This document shows, in pieces, positions 7,936 through 17,625 of a DNA stretch of 64,000 nucleotides. This DNA is from Streptococcus sp. DTU_2020_1001019_1_SI_AUS_MUR_006 (GTDB lineage Bacteria > Bacillota > Bacilli > Lactobacillales > Streptococcaceae), in contig NZ_CP135436.1 of assembly GCF_032340315.1 (NCBI RefSeq), positions 186,001 through 250,000 on the forward strand, given 5' to 3'. Below the pieces are notes generated by a model. It searched no databases. It worked only from the letters and a program-made list of their open reading frames with translations, and was not told the origin of the DNA. Position numbers and translations under genes: made by a program. Positions within the stretch are counted from its first letter, which is position 1, and each line of letters starts with the position of its first letter.

Positions 7936-10314
7936 TTATGGAAAATGGGTTACGATTTCGCCCTTAGGTCCCATCTGTACCAAGCCCATCAAGATATTTC
8001 GTACCATATCTGAACGAATCTGCTCTTTCATGGCTTCAAATCCCATATAGGCTTCTCGGTAGTATTCTACGATAGGGTTCGTTTGACTGGCTGATTGTCC
8101 GCCAATTGCCATCATCAACTGTTGCAGGTAGTCCACTTGTTCTACCCAGTTATCATCAATGGCTTTAAGCATGGAAACTCTCAAAAATTGGTCATATAAA
8201 TCATGAGGTTCTAACAAGGTCTTCTTATCATTTAACTCATTGTTAATGATCTGAATCAGGAAATTTCTCAACGCTTGTTGATCTTCAATGACTAGATCAA
8301 GAGGTAATTCTCTAATATTAAAACTGATATTCGTGACAATATAGTGAAATAATTCTTCTCTAGTTTTTATGTTTTCAGATAAAATTGTTTCAATATACTC
8401 GTCAATCATCTCAGATAATACATCTCTAAGATCTCTCTCTCCATTTATTAAACGATTTCTTTCCTTATAGATGAGATCACGTTGGATATTCATACTCTCA
8501 GCATATTCTAGTGTTCTCTGTCTGTTGGCGCGACTAGCACTATCACTTGCATTTTGAGCTTTCTCAACCAGTCTGTGGTATTTTCTTCCCTCAAGGACTT
8601 GTGGTTGAGTAATATCTGCAACACTGTACTCTTTGTACATTCTGTGAACCCAGGATGGACCGAACTTCTTGATAACATCATCTTCTAATGATACAAAAAA
8701 CTTCGACAAACCTGGATCTCCTTGTCTACCCGAGCGTCCTCTAATTTGCAGATCGATTCGCTGGCTTTCCATTCGTTCTGTACCGATAACTACTAGGCCA
8801 CCAAGCTCGGCAACTCCAGGTCCCAATTTAATATCTGTTCCTCGACCTGCCATGGATGTTGCAACCGTCACGGCTCCCATCTGACCTGATTCTGAGACAA
8901 TTTGTGCCTCACGCGCAGCATTATTGGCATTCAAGACGTTATGGGCGATTCCTTCCCGCAACAGTAGGGACGAATAGAGATGCGACATCTCAACCGATCC
9001 TACAAAGACTAGTAGTGGGTTTCCTTTGAGATGGTATTCCTTGATACATTCAAGTGAAGCATAAACCTTTTCTGGTAGTGTTACATAAAGATTGTCTGGA
9101 TAGTCTTTTCGGATCAAGGGACGATTAGTCGGAATTCGGATAACAGACATATTATAGGTTTCCAAAAATTCCTTCTCTGCGACCTTCCCAGTCCCAGTCA
9201 TTCCTGATATCTTATTAAACATTTTGAAAAGACTTTGATAGGTAATAGAGGCCATTGCTCGCGTTTCAGGAGAGAGTTTCACATGCTCCTTGGCTTCGAT
9301 GGCCTGATGAAGACCTCCCTGCAACTTGGTCATTTCCATCAAACGACCTGTTCCTTTATCCAGGAGAATCATTTCATCATCTCGAATGATGTACTCCTTA
9401 TCTCTCGTGAACAACTTATGAGCTCTCAAGGAATAGACTAGATGTCGTACATAAGTCGCGTATTCTTCCTTATACAAGTTATCAATCCCTAGGAAGCTTT
9501 CAGCAGTTTTAGCCCCCTTTGTAGTCAACCATATCTCTTCTTTTTCTTCTTTAAAGATATAGTCTTCATTTTCAACCATAGTTGTTACTAAAGTATCGAT
9601 GATGCCATAGTAGTTGGACTGAACGCGAGGAGATCCCGCAATGATGAGTGGGGTCTGTGCACTATCTAGTAAAATATCATCAATTTCATCAATGATGACA
9701 TAGTCAAATGGGCGCAAAAACTTTTCATTACTACTGGAAGCTAAATTATCACTTAGATAATCAAAACCTAGACTACTATTGGTTAAATAGATGATATCTG
9801 AGTTATAAATTTTCTTTTTATCTTCGGCTTTTAATTCTTCCTCAGGATCATCAGTGAATGGGATCCCTATACTTAAGCCTAAGAATCGATAGACCGGCCC
9901 CATTTCCTCTGCGTCACGTTTAGCTAGATATTCATTGGTCGTAATCAACATGGCACCTTTACCAGTTAGGGCATTGAGATAAAGAGGCATAGTCGCAGTC
10001 AAAGTCTTTCCTTCACCGGTATTCATCTCCGCAACATTCCCCTGGTGGATGACAATGCCCCCCATAACTTGAACGTCATAAGGAAACATCCCTAGGATTC
10101 GCTTATCAGCTTCACGTACAACTGCAAAAGCTTCAACAAGTAAGTCATCTAGGGTTTCCCCCTCTGCTAAACGTTGACGAAACTCTACCGTTTTTACTGC
10201 CAAGGCTTCATCGCTAAGAGCTGCCATCTCATCTTTGAGACCATTGATCTTTTTTAAAGTAGCTCCGACTTTTCTGAGTTTTCTATTTTGATACAAACTA
10301 TTAAACACGATCAT
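7936..10314 (-). CDS. secA2: Accessory Sec ATPase SecA2
   Basis: 792 residues if started at the ATG at 10314; the open frame extends upstream to 10431 but that part overlaps asp3 and looks non-coding. A GTG at 10308 is better spaced from the AGGAG and may be the true start. SecA2 drives export of the glycosylated serine-rich protein through SecY2. Seen: Walker [19 protein letters not shown]-box-like [11 protein letters not shown], the helicase part [15 protein letters not shown] and [12 protein letters not shown]. The C-terminal zinc-binding tail of housekeeping SecA (C-x-C...CH/CC) is absent, as expected for SecA2 of this system. Confidence 0.94.
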   Translation of the reverse strand: MIVFNSLYQNRKLRKVGATLKKINGLKDEMAALSDEALAVKTVEFRQRLAEGETLDDLLVEAFAVVREADKRILGMFPYDVQVMGGIVIHQGNVAEMNTGEGKTLTATMPLYLNALTGKGAMLITTNEYLAKRDAEEMGPVYRFLGLSIGIPFTDDPEEELKAEDKKKIYNSDIIYLTNSSLGFDYLSDNLASSSNEKFLRPFDYVIIDEIDDILLDSAQTPLIIAGSPRVQSNYYGIIDTLVTTMVENEDYIFKEEKEEIWLTTKGAKTAESFLGIDNLYKEEYATYVRHLVYSLRAHKLFTRDKEYIIRDDEMILLDKGTGRLMEMTKLQGGLHQAIEAKEHVKLSPETRAMASITYQSLFKMFNKISGMTGTGKVAEKEFLETYNMSVIRIPTNRPLIRKDYPDNLYVTLPEKVYASLECIKEYHLKGNPLLVFVGSVEMSHLYSSLLLREGIAHNVLNANNAAREAQIVSESGQMGAVTVATSMAGRGTDIKLGPGVAELGGLVVIGTERMESQRIDLQIRGRSGRQGDPGLSKFFVSLEDDVIKKFGPSWVHRMYKEYSVADITQPQVLEGRKYHRLVEKAQNASDSASRANRQRTLEYAESMNIQRDLIYKERNRLINGERDLRDVLSEMIDEYIETILSENIKTREELFHYIVTNISFNIRELPLDLVIEDQQALRNFLIQIINNELNDKKTLLEPHDLYDQFLRVSMLKAIDDNWVEQVDYLQQLMMAIGGQSASQTNPIVEYYREAYMGFEAMKEQIRSDMVRNILMGLVQMGPKGEIVTHFP

Positions 10315-10741
10315 ACTCCTTAATTGAGAAAGAATAAAAATCGAGTGACTCAAACCCAGCAGCAATGAGAGAAACTCTATAGGTATAAGCCTCCTCAGGA
10401 TAAACGAAAGAAAAAGATAGGGTTTTCTCAACTTTTTCTTCTAGCACTTCTTCGTAACGGTCCAAGAAAACTAGTTTTATGTAAATGCTATTTTCAGGAT
10501 AACAAGTCATATTCATGGTGAATTGATAGCGATGATTTCTTTTTAAGAGAGGTAGGCTGGGTTGACTTCTACCACCTTGATAATTCAAGCTTGAAAGCCA
10601 TGATTTGAGAACTTCTCCTGGAGCTAGTAATGGATTTGAAAGACTGATATGGCCATCTTCCCAAAACTGAACTCGAGTTCCATACAGGTAAGTTGCTCCC
10701 ATATCTCCCCAGAGTATGTCTTCTCTTTGATTTATAATCAT
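10301..10741 (-). CDS. asp3: Accessory Sec system protein Asp3
   Basis: 146 residues, within the usual Asp3 range. It has the conserved start region [20 protein letters not shown] and a mostly beta-strand composition. Asp3 forms a cytosolic complex with Asp1 and Asp2 that is needed for export and for proper modification of the adhesin; it carries a carbohydrate-binding-like fold in known structures (family knowledge). Its start overlaps the asp2 stop by 4 bases and its end overlaps the secA2 start, typical of tight coupling. Confidence 0.9.
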   Translation of the reverse strand: MIINQREDILWGDMGATYLYGTRVQFWEDGHISLSNPLLAPGEVLKSWLSSLNYQGGRSQPSLPLLKRNHRYQFTMNMTCYPENSIYIKLVFLDRYEEVLEEKVEKTLSFSFVYPEEAYTYRVSLIAAGFESLDFYSFSIKEYDRV

Positions 10742-12270
10742 GTCTCACCTCTTCCAAATTCTGCTTGTAATATCATGTTATAAAAATGGATAAACCAGAT
10801 AACGTTGGTTTCTGTATCATCATTGTGTCGACCTGCTGTTCCTTTTGATAAGATCTTCGCTCCAGTTTGACAGAGCGTAGTGACTAGCTGATCATAGGCA
10901 TGACTATCCATATCCTCATCCTTCATGTAAGAAAGACCAAACGTCGTTTGAGAAAAATCTGCTTGTTTGAAGGCAGACCAAAAACGGTTATCCAACTCAT
11001 CCATATGGGCCGGGCTGATCCCTCCAGTTTGATGGTGGAGCACGTCAAATCCTGTTGGAAAGATACCTGGTGCTTCCAGTCTACCACGTTTAGCAATTGT
11101 CCCTAAATTTGCTAAGGGTTTACCCACAACGATTCCTTTCGGTTCAAAGAATGAGCCATAGTAAAGAGAAGGGAAGGTTCCCATTGATAAACCTGATAAA
11201 ATCAAATCTTTTTTTTCAAAACCTAAATATTCCTGATAATGTTCAATCGTTTGTTTGATTTTTTCTTCTAGTTCTTCACTACCTAGGTAAAAAGCTCCAC
11301 CTATTAAGCGAGGGTCCGAGAACAAAATGAAGGGGCACTTGAAATTTTGCATCATCCAGTATCCTTCAAATCCCTCGGCAGGTCGGAATCCTGAAAAGTA
11401 AACAGCCAATGGTGGCTTAAAATCCCCAGGATGAAAGAAGTAGTTAATCTCGTCTCTCTTACTATCGTGTAAAATATTGCCTCCAAGGACAAATTTCCCA
11501 AATTGTTTACGGGTCCAACGCTGATGTAGATTTCCCAATTTTAAGCTTCCCTGACCACGCGCTTCAATAGACATACAGAGGTGGGCATTGTAATCCTGCT
11601 CCATGACTAGAGCCGTTTCTAGTTCCTCTTCTGTATACATCAAGTCTTCAACCACATCCGAAACTGAACCTTCAGGCATTTTTCGAACACGAAACTGAAA
11701 TTCTACACCTTCACTTTTTTCATACTCTAACCACACCTCGATTGGAAGTTTTGTTGATGATACAAAGTTGTATTTCCAATTAGCTACTTGGGAAAATTCA
11801 GAACCAAAATCTCCCTCTAAGAGCAAATATTCAAACCCTTGATAAGAAATAGAACCCTTAAAACTTGGATGGACATCAATTGCAGAGGGATTCAACTTAT
11901 CTCCATAACCACCACCAAATAAGGAAGTTGATAAATCTTTTAATAGCCTCTGTGGATCTGAAAAGTCGATTGCTTGGGCACAGCGTTTCTTGATTAAATC
12001 TAAAATAAGAGGGTTGCTTGTTTGAAACTCTTGGTTATAAAAAATCGTATAAGGATCGATCATTTTAATAATTGGTAATAGGTCAACCAAGTAACGGCCG
12101 TCTTCAATGAGAATGGCATTAAACTTGCGAATCTCATCCATTTTTATCGTTTCCTTAAGTACCTTAGGAGAATTAGGATAAAAATAATACCATTCCATTT
12201 TCTTAGGGATCTCATAACGATGTTTCCAATTTCCCGTCCCTATCTGTAGGATTTTAAGATCCTTTGACAT
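10738..12270 (-). CDS. asp2: Accessory Sec system protein Asp2 (O-acetyltransferase and export factor)
   Basis: 510 residues. The middle and C-terminal parts are an alpha/beta-hydrolase-like domain with the nucleophile elbow ILSGLSMGTFP. Ser362, Glu452 and His482 fall exactly at the positions I recall as the catalytic triad of S. gordonii Asp2, which acetylates GlcNAc on the repeat protein. This suggests that both roles, acetylation and export, are retained. It overlaps asp1 by 17 bases and asp3 by 4 bases. Asp1-Asp2-Asp3 act as one complex with SecA2. Confidence 0.94.
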   Translation of the reverse strand: MSKDLKILQIGTGNWKHRYEIPKKMEWYYFYPNSPKVLKETIKMDEIRKFNAILIEDGRYLVDLLPIIKMIDPYTIFYNQEFQTSNPLILDLIKKRCAQAIDFSDPQRLLKDLSTSLFGGGYGDKLNPSAIDVHPSFKGSISYQGFEYLLLEGDFGSEFSQVANWKYNFVSSTKLPIEVWLEYEKSEGVEFQFRVRKMPEGSVSDVVEDLMYTEEELETALVMEQDYNAHLCMSIEARGQGSLKLGNLHQRWTRKQFGKFVLGGNILHDSKRDEINYFFHPGDFKPPLAVYFSGFRPAEGFEGYWMMQNFKCPFILFSDPRLIGGAFYLGSEELEEKIKQTIEHYQEYLGFEKKDLILSGLSMGTFPSLYYGSFFEPKGIVVGKPLANLGTIAKRGRLEAPGIFPTGFDVLHHQTGGISPAHMDELDNRFWSAFKQADFSQTTFGLSYMKDEDMDSHAYDQLVTTLCQTGAKILSKGTAGRHNDDTETNVIWFIHFYNMILQAEFGRGET

Positions 12271-13834
12271 TTGTACTCTCCTCTATCCATTGATCTAGTT
12301 TTTCCACAAATTTTTCACCTGTATGTTCCTTGATTTTATCAATCGAGTAGATTAAAGACTGATTCCATTCTTTTAGGGTATCCAGGTAGTGATGGGCCGC
12401 TTTCTTAAATTCTGTGATGGTAGAAAGCAGGTAGCCATTTTTCAAATGGTCAACATAGACAGTCTCTACTTGATTCACCTGAGGAATTCCTGCACTAATC
12501 CCTGCTATTTGGGTATATAGATGAGGTTGAGGATTCAAATCAACAATCAAACGCACATATTCTAATGTCTTAATCATTTCCAATTCATCATTGATGTTTA
12601 ACAGGCGATAACGGAGTTTCTGCTGTGCATTTTCCTTTAAAGGATTTTCAGCCCCTTCATAGTCAACCGCTTTTTCAAAACTCTTTGCTGGGAATTTTTC
12701 ATCTATGATCTCTTGAATTATATCTGCCACTCTCTCCATCTGGTCGTTATTGGCAGCAAAAGCACCGAAAATTACCTCAGTATCTTTGGTCTCTGCAAGG
12801 AAGGATAATATTTGGAAAAGTCCTTCTTTGTCCACTTCTTCTTCAAAATTAAGTTGATAGTAAATAATGGATTCCCTCTTTGTCTGACTTTTTCCCAATC
12901 TCAAACGAGTATCAAATGGCGATAAATGTTTGAACAGATTGTATTTATCTGGATACAATTCCTGCAAAAGCTGAAGGCTATCCTCCCTATCAACCAAGAC
13001 CAAATCGACTTTGGATATAGGACCAAGAAGGTCTCTCATAGTCTGCTTTGGATTGCGACCGATGAAAAGGCTCAAGATTTTCGGATTTGCTTCAGGTAAA
13101 CGATTTAGAACAAAATCGTTATGCCGAGAATCAGATGGGACAATAAACAAATCACTACTCTCTTCAATCTTCTCGAGTCGTTTCTCAAAAAATTCAGCAA
13201 CCAACTGCCCCATATCACTATAATGGAGCGAATGAAAACGAAAGGCAAAAATAGGATTAATCTCTACCCTACCATCCTCTTGTAAATACTCTCTGAATTG
13301 CCAAATCCCTTTAGGATTCAGGTAATCTTGACAAGCTGGATAATTGTCCTGATAATAAATGACACTCGAAACAAAGCCTCTGTCATCCATAATATAGCGT
13401 TTAGACATTTGCCCTTGGATATCAAAATACTGGATATCACTAATAAATCCTTCCACTCCATGCTCAATCTGAGCATAGCGATTTCCATCTTTTTGGACAA
13501 TAATGGCGAAAGGACTGTATATAAATTCACAGTCCTTATCCCACTCGATATCTCTGATATTCAAGACTTGTGGAGAAATATCAGTAATATCCTGCATCTC
13601 ATCAAAAATAGAATATACTTCAGCTTCTAATACACCATGACGATGTAAAAAATAGCGAAGATGTGGCTGATAAGCCAAAATCAATAGACGTGTCGATTGT
13701 TCCAACCTATCTAGTAGACGAATCTGATTAAAGGTATCGTCAAATTCTAATTTAAATTGTGAAAAGTACCAAGGGGTTATATCAGCATGCCACTGCTGAT
13801 GGCTACCATACCAAGCCGGAATAAAATAATACAT
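12254..13834 (-). CDS. asp1: Accessory Sec system protein Asp1
   Basis: 526 residues, the usual length. The start MYYFIPAWYGSHQQWHADITPWY is characteristic of Asp1. The protein has a GT-B-like fold in known structures without proven transferase activity (family knowledge); the late IAGISAGIPQVNQ and YVDHLKNGYLL segments match the second Rossmann half. It begins 9 bases after the secY2 stop and overlaps asp2. It joins Asp2 and Asp3 in directing the glycoprotein to SecA2/SecY2. Confidence 0.93.
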   Translation of the reverse strand: MYYFIPAWYGSHQQWHADITPWYFSQFKLEFDDTFNQIRLLDRLEQSTRLLILAYQPHLRYFLHRHGVLEAEVYSIFDEMQDITDISPQVLNIRDIEWDKDCEFIYSPFAIIVQKDGNRYAQIEHGVEGFISDIQYFDIQGQMSKRYIMDDRGFVSSVIYYQDNYPACQDYLNPKGIWQFREYLQEDGRVEINPIFAFRFHSLHYSDMGQLVAEFFEKRLEKIEESSDLFIVPSDSRHNDFVLNRLPEANPKILSLFIGRNPKQTMRDLLGPISKVDLVLVDREDSLQLLQELYPDKYNLFKHLSPFDTRLRLGKSQTKRESIIYYQLNFEEEVDKEGLFQILSFLAETKDTEVIFGAFAANNDQMERVADIIQEIIDEKFPAKSFEKAVDYEGAENPLKENAQQKLRYRLLNINDELEMIKTLEYVRLIVDLNPQPHLYTQIAGISAGIPQVNQVETVYVDHLKNGYLLSTITEFKKAAHHYLDTLKEWNQSLIYSIDKIKEHTGEKFVEKLDQWIEESTNVKGS

Positions 13835-13843
13835 AACACTCTC

Positions 13844-15061
13844 CTAAATCAGTGGTTTATAAGTTTCATTTAACTTCAGTGCTCTAATTTCATCTTTAAT
13901 GTTAAAGATCATACCACTTAAAATCATAAACAAACCTGGTATCATACTCACTCTTAATAATTGTTCATCCATTAAAACAAACAACATCGGTAGACCTGCG
14001 AATAACACATTAAAGATACCACCTACAATAGCAAACTTGAATACTAGATTATTGATATATTTACTAGTGTCCTCACCTGGATAGATGCCATAAATATACT
14101 CGCCAGATTTTTTCATCCGTTCTGCCACCTGCTCTCCACTAATATTGACAAAAGCAAAGGCAATACTAAAGACAAACAAGGTCGCTATATAGGTATAGAT
14201 CCACAAGGGTTTCCCCATCGCATATTGGATCGTTATTTGTTGATAAACTGGATTTCCTGGATCAAATAATTGCAACAAAAGAAACAAGTACGTTGGTAAG
14301 TTAATTAAACTCATCACGTACATGAAGGGCATCCCACCTGCAGGATTCAGCATTATATCAAAATAAGAATAACGCTTAAAGCGAGAGTGGAGACCAATCT
14401 TATTGACTGGAATCCGATAACGAGCACGATAAAAAATTGCAATGAGATAGGCAAAAACGATCCCCATCGCTCCGAGTATTTCAACAATCCACATAGGAAT
14501 CCCTAATTTTTGTATCGATTGTACAATGTCTTGGGGAATATAGATAATCATACTGGTCAACAAGATGACAATAGAGCCACCAACACCTATCACCGAGTTA
14601 ATATCTGATAACCATATCAAGAAAAAGGTTCCAGCTATCAGCAATATCGTGTTGAGTATGAGTACCAAAAGTGTATTATAGTTGTCCTTGATTGGTAGAT
14701 TTACCGCTAAGGCTAGCGATTGAATCAAAGCGATTGTCAAGGTTAGATACATCTTTCTCCTATCCTGAACCTCAGTCGAACCAGAGGCAAGATTCAAACG
14801 CTTAGAAAAGGAGAACATCTGCCATAAAATCATCGATGACATCCAAGGAGATAAACCGACTGAAAAGATTGACAAGCTCCGTAGATTTCCACCTGTAATT
14901 GCGGTTGAAAAGGCCAAATAGGCGGTAGCACCGCCAAGGAAATCCCTGCTATTCAAATCGATAAAAGGAAGAGTAATTCGACTCCCTAATACATAAACAA
15001 AGAGCAGAAACAAGGTTCCTAGACCTTTCTTTACTGCTATAGATGAAAAAAATCGTTTCAC
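13844..15061 (-). CDS. secY2: Accessory Sec channel protein SecY2
   Basis: 405 residues with about ten predicted membrane helices, as in SecY/SecY2. It starts at a GTG (15061) with AGGAG 6 bases upstream. The N-terminus has [10 protein letters not shown] and the plug-region-like [19 protein letters not shown]; later loops include [11 protein letters not shown] and [26 protein letters not shown] text at the conserved SecY position. It is shorter than housekeeping SecY, typical for the accessory channel. It forms the membrane pore with Asp4/Asp5. A possible promoter lies in the 130-bp gap upstream. Confidence 0.94.
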   Translation of the reverse strand: MKRFFSSIAVKKGLGTLFLLFVYVLGSRITLPFIDLNSRDFLGGATAYLAFSTAITGGNLRSLSIFSVGLSPWMSSMILWQMFSFSKRLNLASGSTEVQDRRKMYLTLTIALIQSLALAVNLPIKDNYNTLLVLILNTILLIAGTFFLIWLSDINSVIGVGGSIVILLTSMIIYIPQDIVQSIQKLGIPMWIVEILGAMGIVFAYLIAIFYRARYRIPVNKIGLHSRFKRYSYFDIMLNPAGGMPFMYVMSLINLPTYLFLLLQLFDPGNPVYQQITIQYAMGKPLWIYTYIATLFVFSIAFAFVNISGEQVAERMKKSGEYIYGIYPGEDTSKYINNLVFKFAIVGGIFNVLFAGLPMLFVLMDEQLLRVSMIPGLFMILSGMIFNIKDEIRALKLNETYKPLI

Positions 15062-15139
15062 GAAATACTCCTTTTCATTAGTTATAGGTTGCAGTCAAAT
15101 CACTCAAGCTGTTGTTACAAATGAGATTTGAAAATTATA

Positions 15140-15160
15140 TCATTCTTCACTCATCCTCTA
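15140..15160 (-). promoter_or_regulatory. Possible promoter for the secY2-to-asp5 block
   Basis: In the gap between the truncated GT8 gene and secY2 the minus strand contains TGATATAAT, an extended -10 box, around 15138-15146. I see no good -35. It could give the transport genes expression independent of the glycosyltransferase genes upstream. Weak evidence. Confidence 0.3.
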
Positions 15161-15191
15161 ATCTTACAGGTAACTCTCAATCACTTGGTAA

Positions 15192-16412
15192 TTAGTTAGT
15201 ATCCAAGTTTTTCATAGCAGCTACCAAGTCCTCTGGTTTATCGATAGAGAAAATGCCATCATAGATACTATCTTCAGCTTTTTTTCGAGTGTCTTCAAAA
15301 GCAAAAATTTTCTTTCCTCTTTCTTTTGCTCTTGAAACTACATCCAAGACTTCATCACCCCTATTAATATCCAAGTAAATACTGGAATCATCCAATAATC
15401 AATCAATTCTTTGATGAAGGATAGACTGGTACAAAGTCATATTAGGATAAGAGGATAGCTTTGTGACCGACTCAATACAGTAAACTGGAGCTGCTAGATG
15501 GAAATGCCAATCTGGTAGGCTACTAATCAAATACTCTAAATGCTCCACATTAGCACTCCAAGTCACAATCATCGCTTGTTTTTGAGATTGATTACTCCGT
15601 TTAAAGTAGTTCAAACTAGAACGTTTAAAAGCAATCTCTGTCCAATCCAAATCTCTATAAGTCCACCAGAGTTCACGAAGCCGTGAAATACTATAGGTGT
15701 TCCATGGCTTATCATGACTAGCAAAATGAACAATTACTGGTGGCTGATCATCCAGACGTTGACACTTCTGGGTTAGATGATAAGTATCTACACCAACCAT
15801 ATAATTATAAGTTTGGTCTAAGGGCAGCCATTTGTTTTCAAAGTAAATATTTAAAATACTTTGATCCCCTAGATGCACAGCCTGATTCTGTTCTGCTGCT
15901 AATTCTAATAGACTATTAACAATTAAGTGCTCTTTCCATTTTGCTACATCCATGATTAAAACACCAGAATTAAATCCTGATTCCCTACCTTCGTAGGCAT
16001 ATACATCATCGACAGCACCTACATAATAGCCTTGAAGATCCATTGTATATAAAGGTGACAAGTCCCCTGTCACAATGATATCTGAATCAAGATACAGAAC
16101 TCGTTCAGAATGAACCACTTCCGTAGCAAAAAAACGAAAGTATGAAGCGTAATTTAAATGAGGCCCCGTCTTATAACCTTCAAATATCTCTTTGTTCAAA
16201 TGGACATTATGAATAGTAGAATTCACAACTGTCATTTTCTTTGCTAATAACTTGAACCACTCTGGTGCGATATCACTATTTAGTATATAAAAATCAACAT
16301 CTTGATTATGATATAAAATCGATTTGATGGTTGTTTCTAACTGGATGAGATAGGCATTATCTGCCGCAAGTACAATTGACTTTCTCACTATTCTCTCTCC
16401 TTCATATAGCAC
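15192..16412 (-). pseudogene. GT8-family glycosyltransferase with an in-frame TGA in its C-terminal module
   Basis: The first 337 codons encode a GT8 transferase (IVLAADNAYLIQLETTIKSI near residue 13, DxD in RVLYLDSDIIVTGDLSPLY, then GDQSILNIYF and HFASHDKPWN). The frame stops at a TGA at 15401-15399 but continues in the same frame (TTA TTG GAT GAT...) to 15192 with SSIYLDINRGDEV, the normal end of the GtfB-like C-terminal module found in its neighbours. So this is a single nonsense change, not a frameshift. The catalytic GT8 domain is complete, so a truncated enzyme might still work. It overlaps the upstream GT8 gene by 25 bases. A sequencing error is also possible. Confidence 0.8.
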
Positions 16413-17614
16413 TTAATTGCTTCTACTAATTCTTCTGGTCGACTTTCAGAGTAAACACCTGCATAGCAAGTATCAGGCAAATCTGGACAACGACTACTAT
16501 CAAAACTGAGCATCGGCTTTTGGTATTTTTGAACCAAATCATAAATGTAAGTTAGTTTTTGATCCATGTTTAGGTCTAAATAAAGATCCGATTGTTCAAG
16601 AACATTCTCCACTAAAAGAGGGAAGGAATTTGGATAGAGAGTCACATTTTGAAAAGCTGATAAGCGCTTCAGTTCATCTGCCATAAATGTATGAGCAGCA
16701 ATGTAAAAATGGACCTCAGGCAAGTGTTGAGCCAGATAATCTATTTTCTTAACACACCAAGAATTGGTTAGGTTCATGCATCTTAACTTAGGTTTGTAAA
16801 CATCTGCAGTACAAACAAGATTCTTTTCTCTCCAAGTAGATACAATATATGACCACTCCATCATGGAATAGTGCCACCATTGGTCTCTGAGACGACCAAC
16901 AGAGAATTGGTTCCAAGGTTTATCTGGAGAGATATAGTGTAAAATTTTTGGAAGAGGTGTTAGCGGAATATCAAAGACAAAACGATGATTCATTTCAGCT
17001 GCACCAGCATCAAAACCTATTTGAAAATTATAGGTATCTTCTAGCTGATAGCAGCTATCCCTAAAGAGAATATTGAGAATAGACTGATCTCCTTCTCCCA
17101 CGTTTTCATGCTCTCTCTCAGTTAAATCAACCAATCTCTGTCTGATGTCATCTGATTTCCACTTTTTATTATTGATTAATAATACACCTGCATTAAAACC
17201 AACTCCTGCACCAAAACAAGAACGAGCTGCTGCCAAATAATTTTCTTCTAGTTCTATTTCAAACAGCTGACTCAAATCACCAGTCACAACTAAATCACTA
17301 TCTAAATAGAGAACCTTATCTTCTTCGACAAAATCTGGAATAAAGTAGCGGGCAAAGGTCATGTGATTGATATGAAGCAACTGATTGGTCCAGTTCATCT
17401 TATATTTTGCTCCAATGACCTTACAATCAATCAAATCCCCACCCATTTGTTGAATATAGGTCCGAATATTCATAAACCATTCTTGTGGAATATCTTGATT
17501 AAGTACATATATTTTCAAATGGCTATTGTGGCGACAGATTGATTTTATAGCAGTTTCAATTTGACGAATATAGGCATAATCTCCTGCAAAGATAACTGAC
17601 TGCTGTTTTTTCAT
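16388..17614 (-). CDS. GT8-family glycosyltransferase with C-terminal GtfB-like module
   Basis: 408 residues. The GT8 domain (about 1-265) starts SVIFAGDYAYIRQIETAIKSI and has the metal-binding DxD in KVLYLDSDLVVTGDLSQLF, GFNAGVLLINN, GDQSILNILF and HYISPDKPWN. Residues about 280-405 form the locus-wide module (KIDYLAQHLPEVHFYIAAHT, LYLDLN, LSFDS). It should extend the O-glycan of the adhesin in the cytoplasm with Glc or Gal, the donor cannot be told from sequence. It lies 11 bases after the 818-residue fusion gene and overlaps the next GT8. Confidence 0.88.
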   Translation of the reverse strand: MKKQQSVIFAGDYAYIRQIETAIKSICRHNSHLKIYVLNQDIPQEWFMNIRTYIQQMGGDLIDCKVIGAKYKMNWTNQLLHINHMTFARYFIPDFVEEDKVLYLDSDLVVTGDLSQLFEIELEENYLAAARSCFGAGVGFNAGVLLINNKKWKSDDIRQRLVDLTEREHENVGEGDQSILNILFRDSCYQLEDTYNFQIGFDAGAAEMNHRFVFDIPLTPLPKILHYISPDKPWNQFSVGRLRDQWWHYSMMEWSYIVSTWREKNLVCTADVYKPKLRCMNLTNSWCVKKIDYLAQHLPEVHFYIAAHTFMADELKRLSAFQNVTLYPNSFPLLVENVLEQSDLYLDLNMDQKLTYIYDLVQKYQKPMLSFDSSRCPDLPDTCYAGVYSESRPEELVEAIKCYMKERE

Positions 17615-17625
17615 TCGTTCTCCTT

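Noticed and set aside
10315..10431. 39-residue N-terminal extension of SecA2
   Set aside because: It overlaps asp3 coding sequence and the ribosome site lies at 10315-10320; SecA2 normally begins near [12 protein letters not shown].
15192..15395. Separate 67-residue gene
   Set aside because: It is in frame with the upstream GT8 gene and begins at a TTG inside the broken module; it is the tail of that gene.
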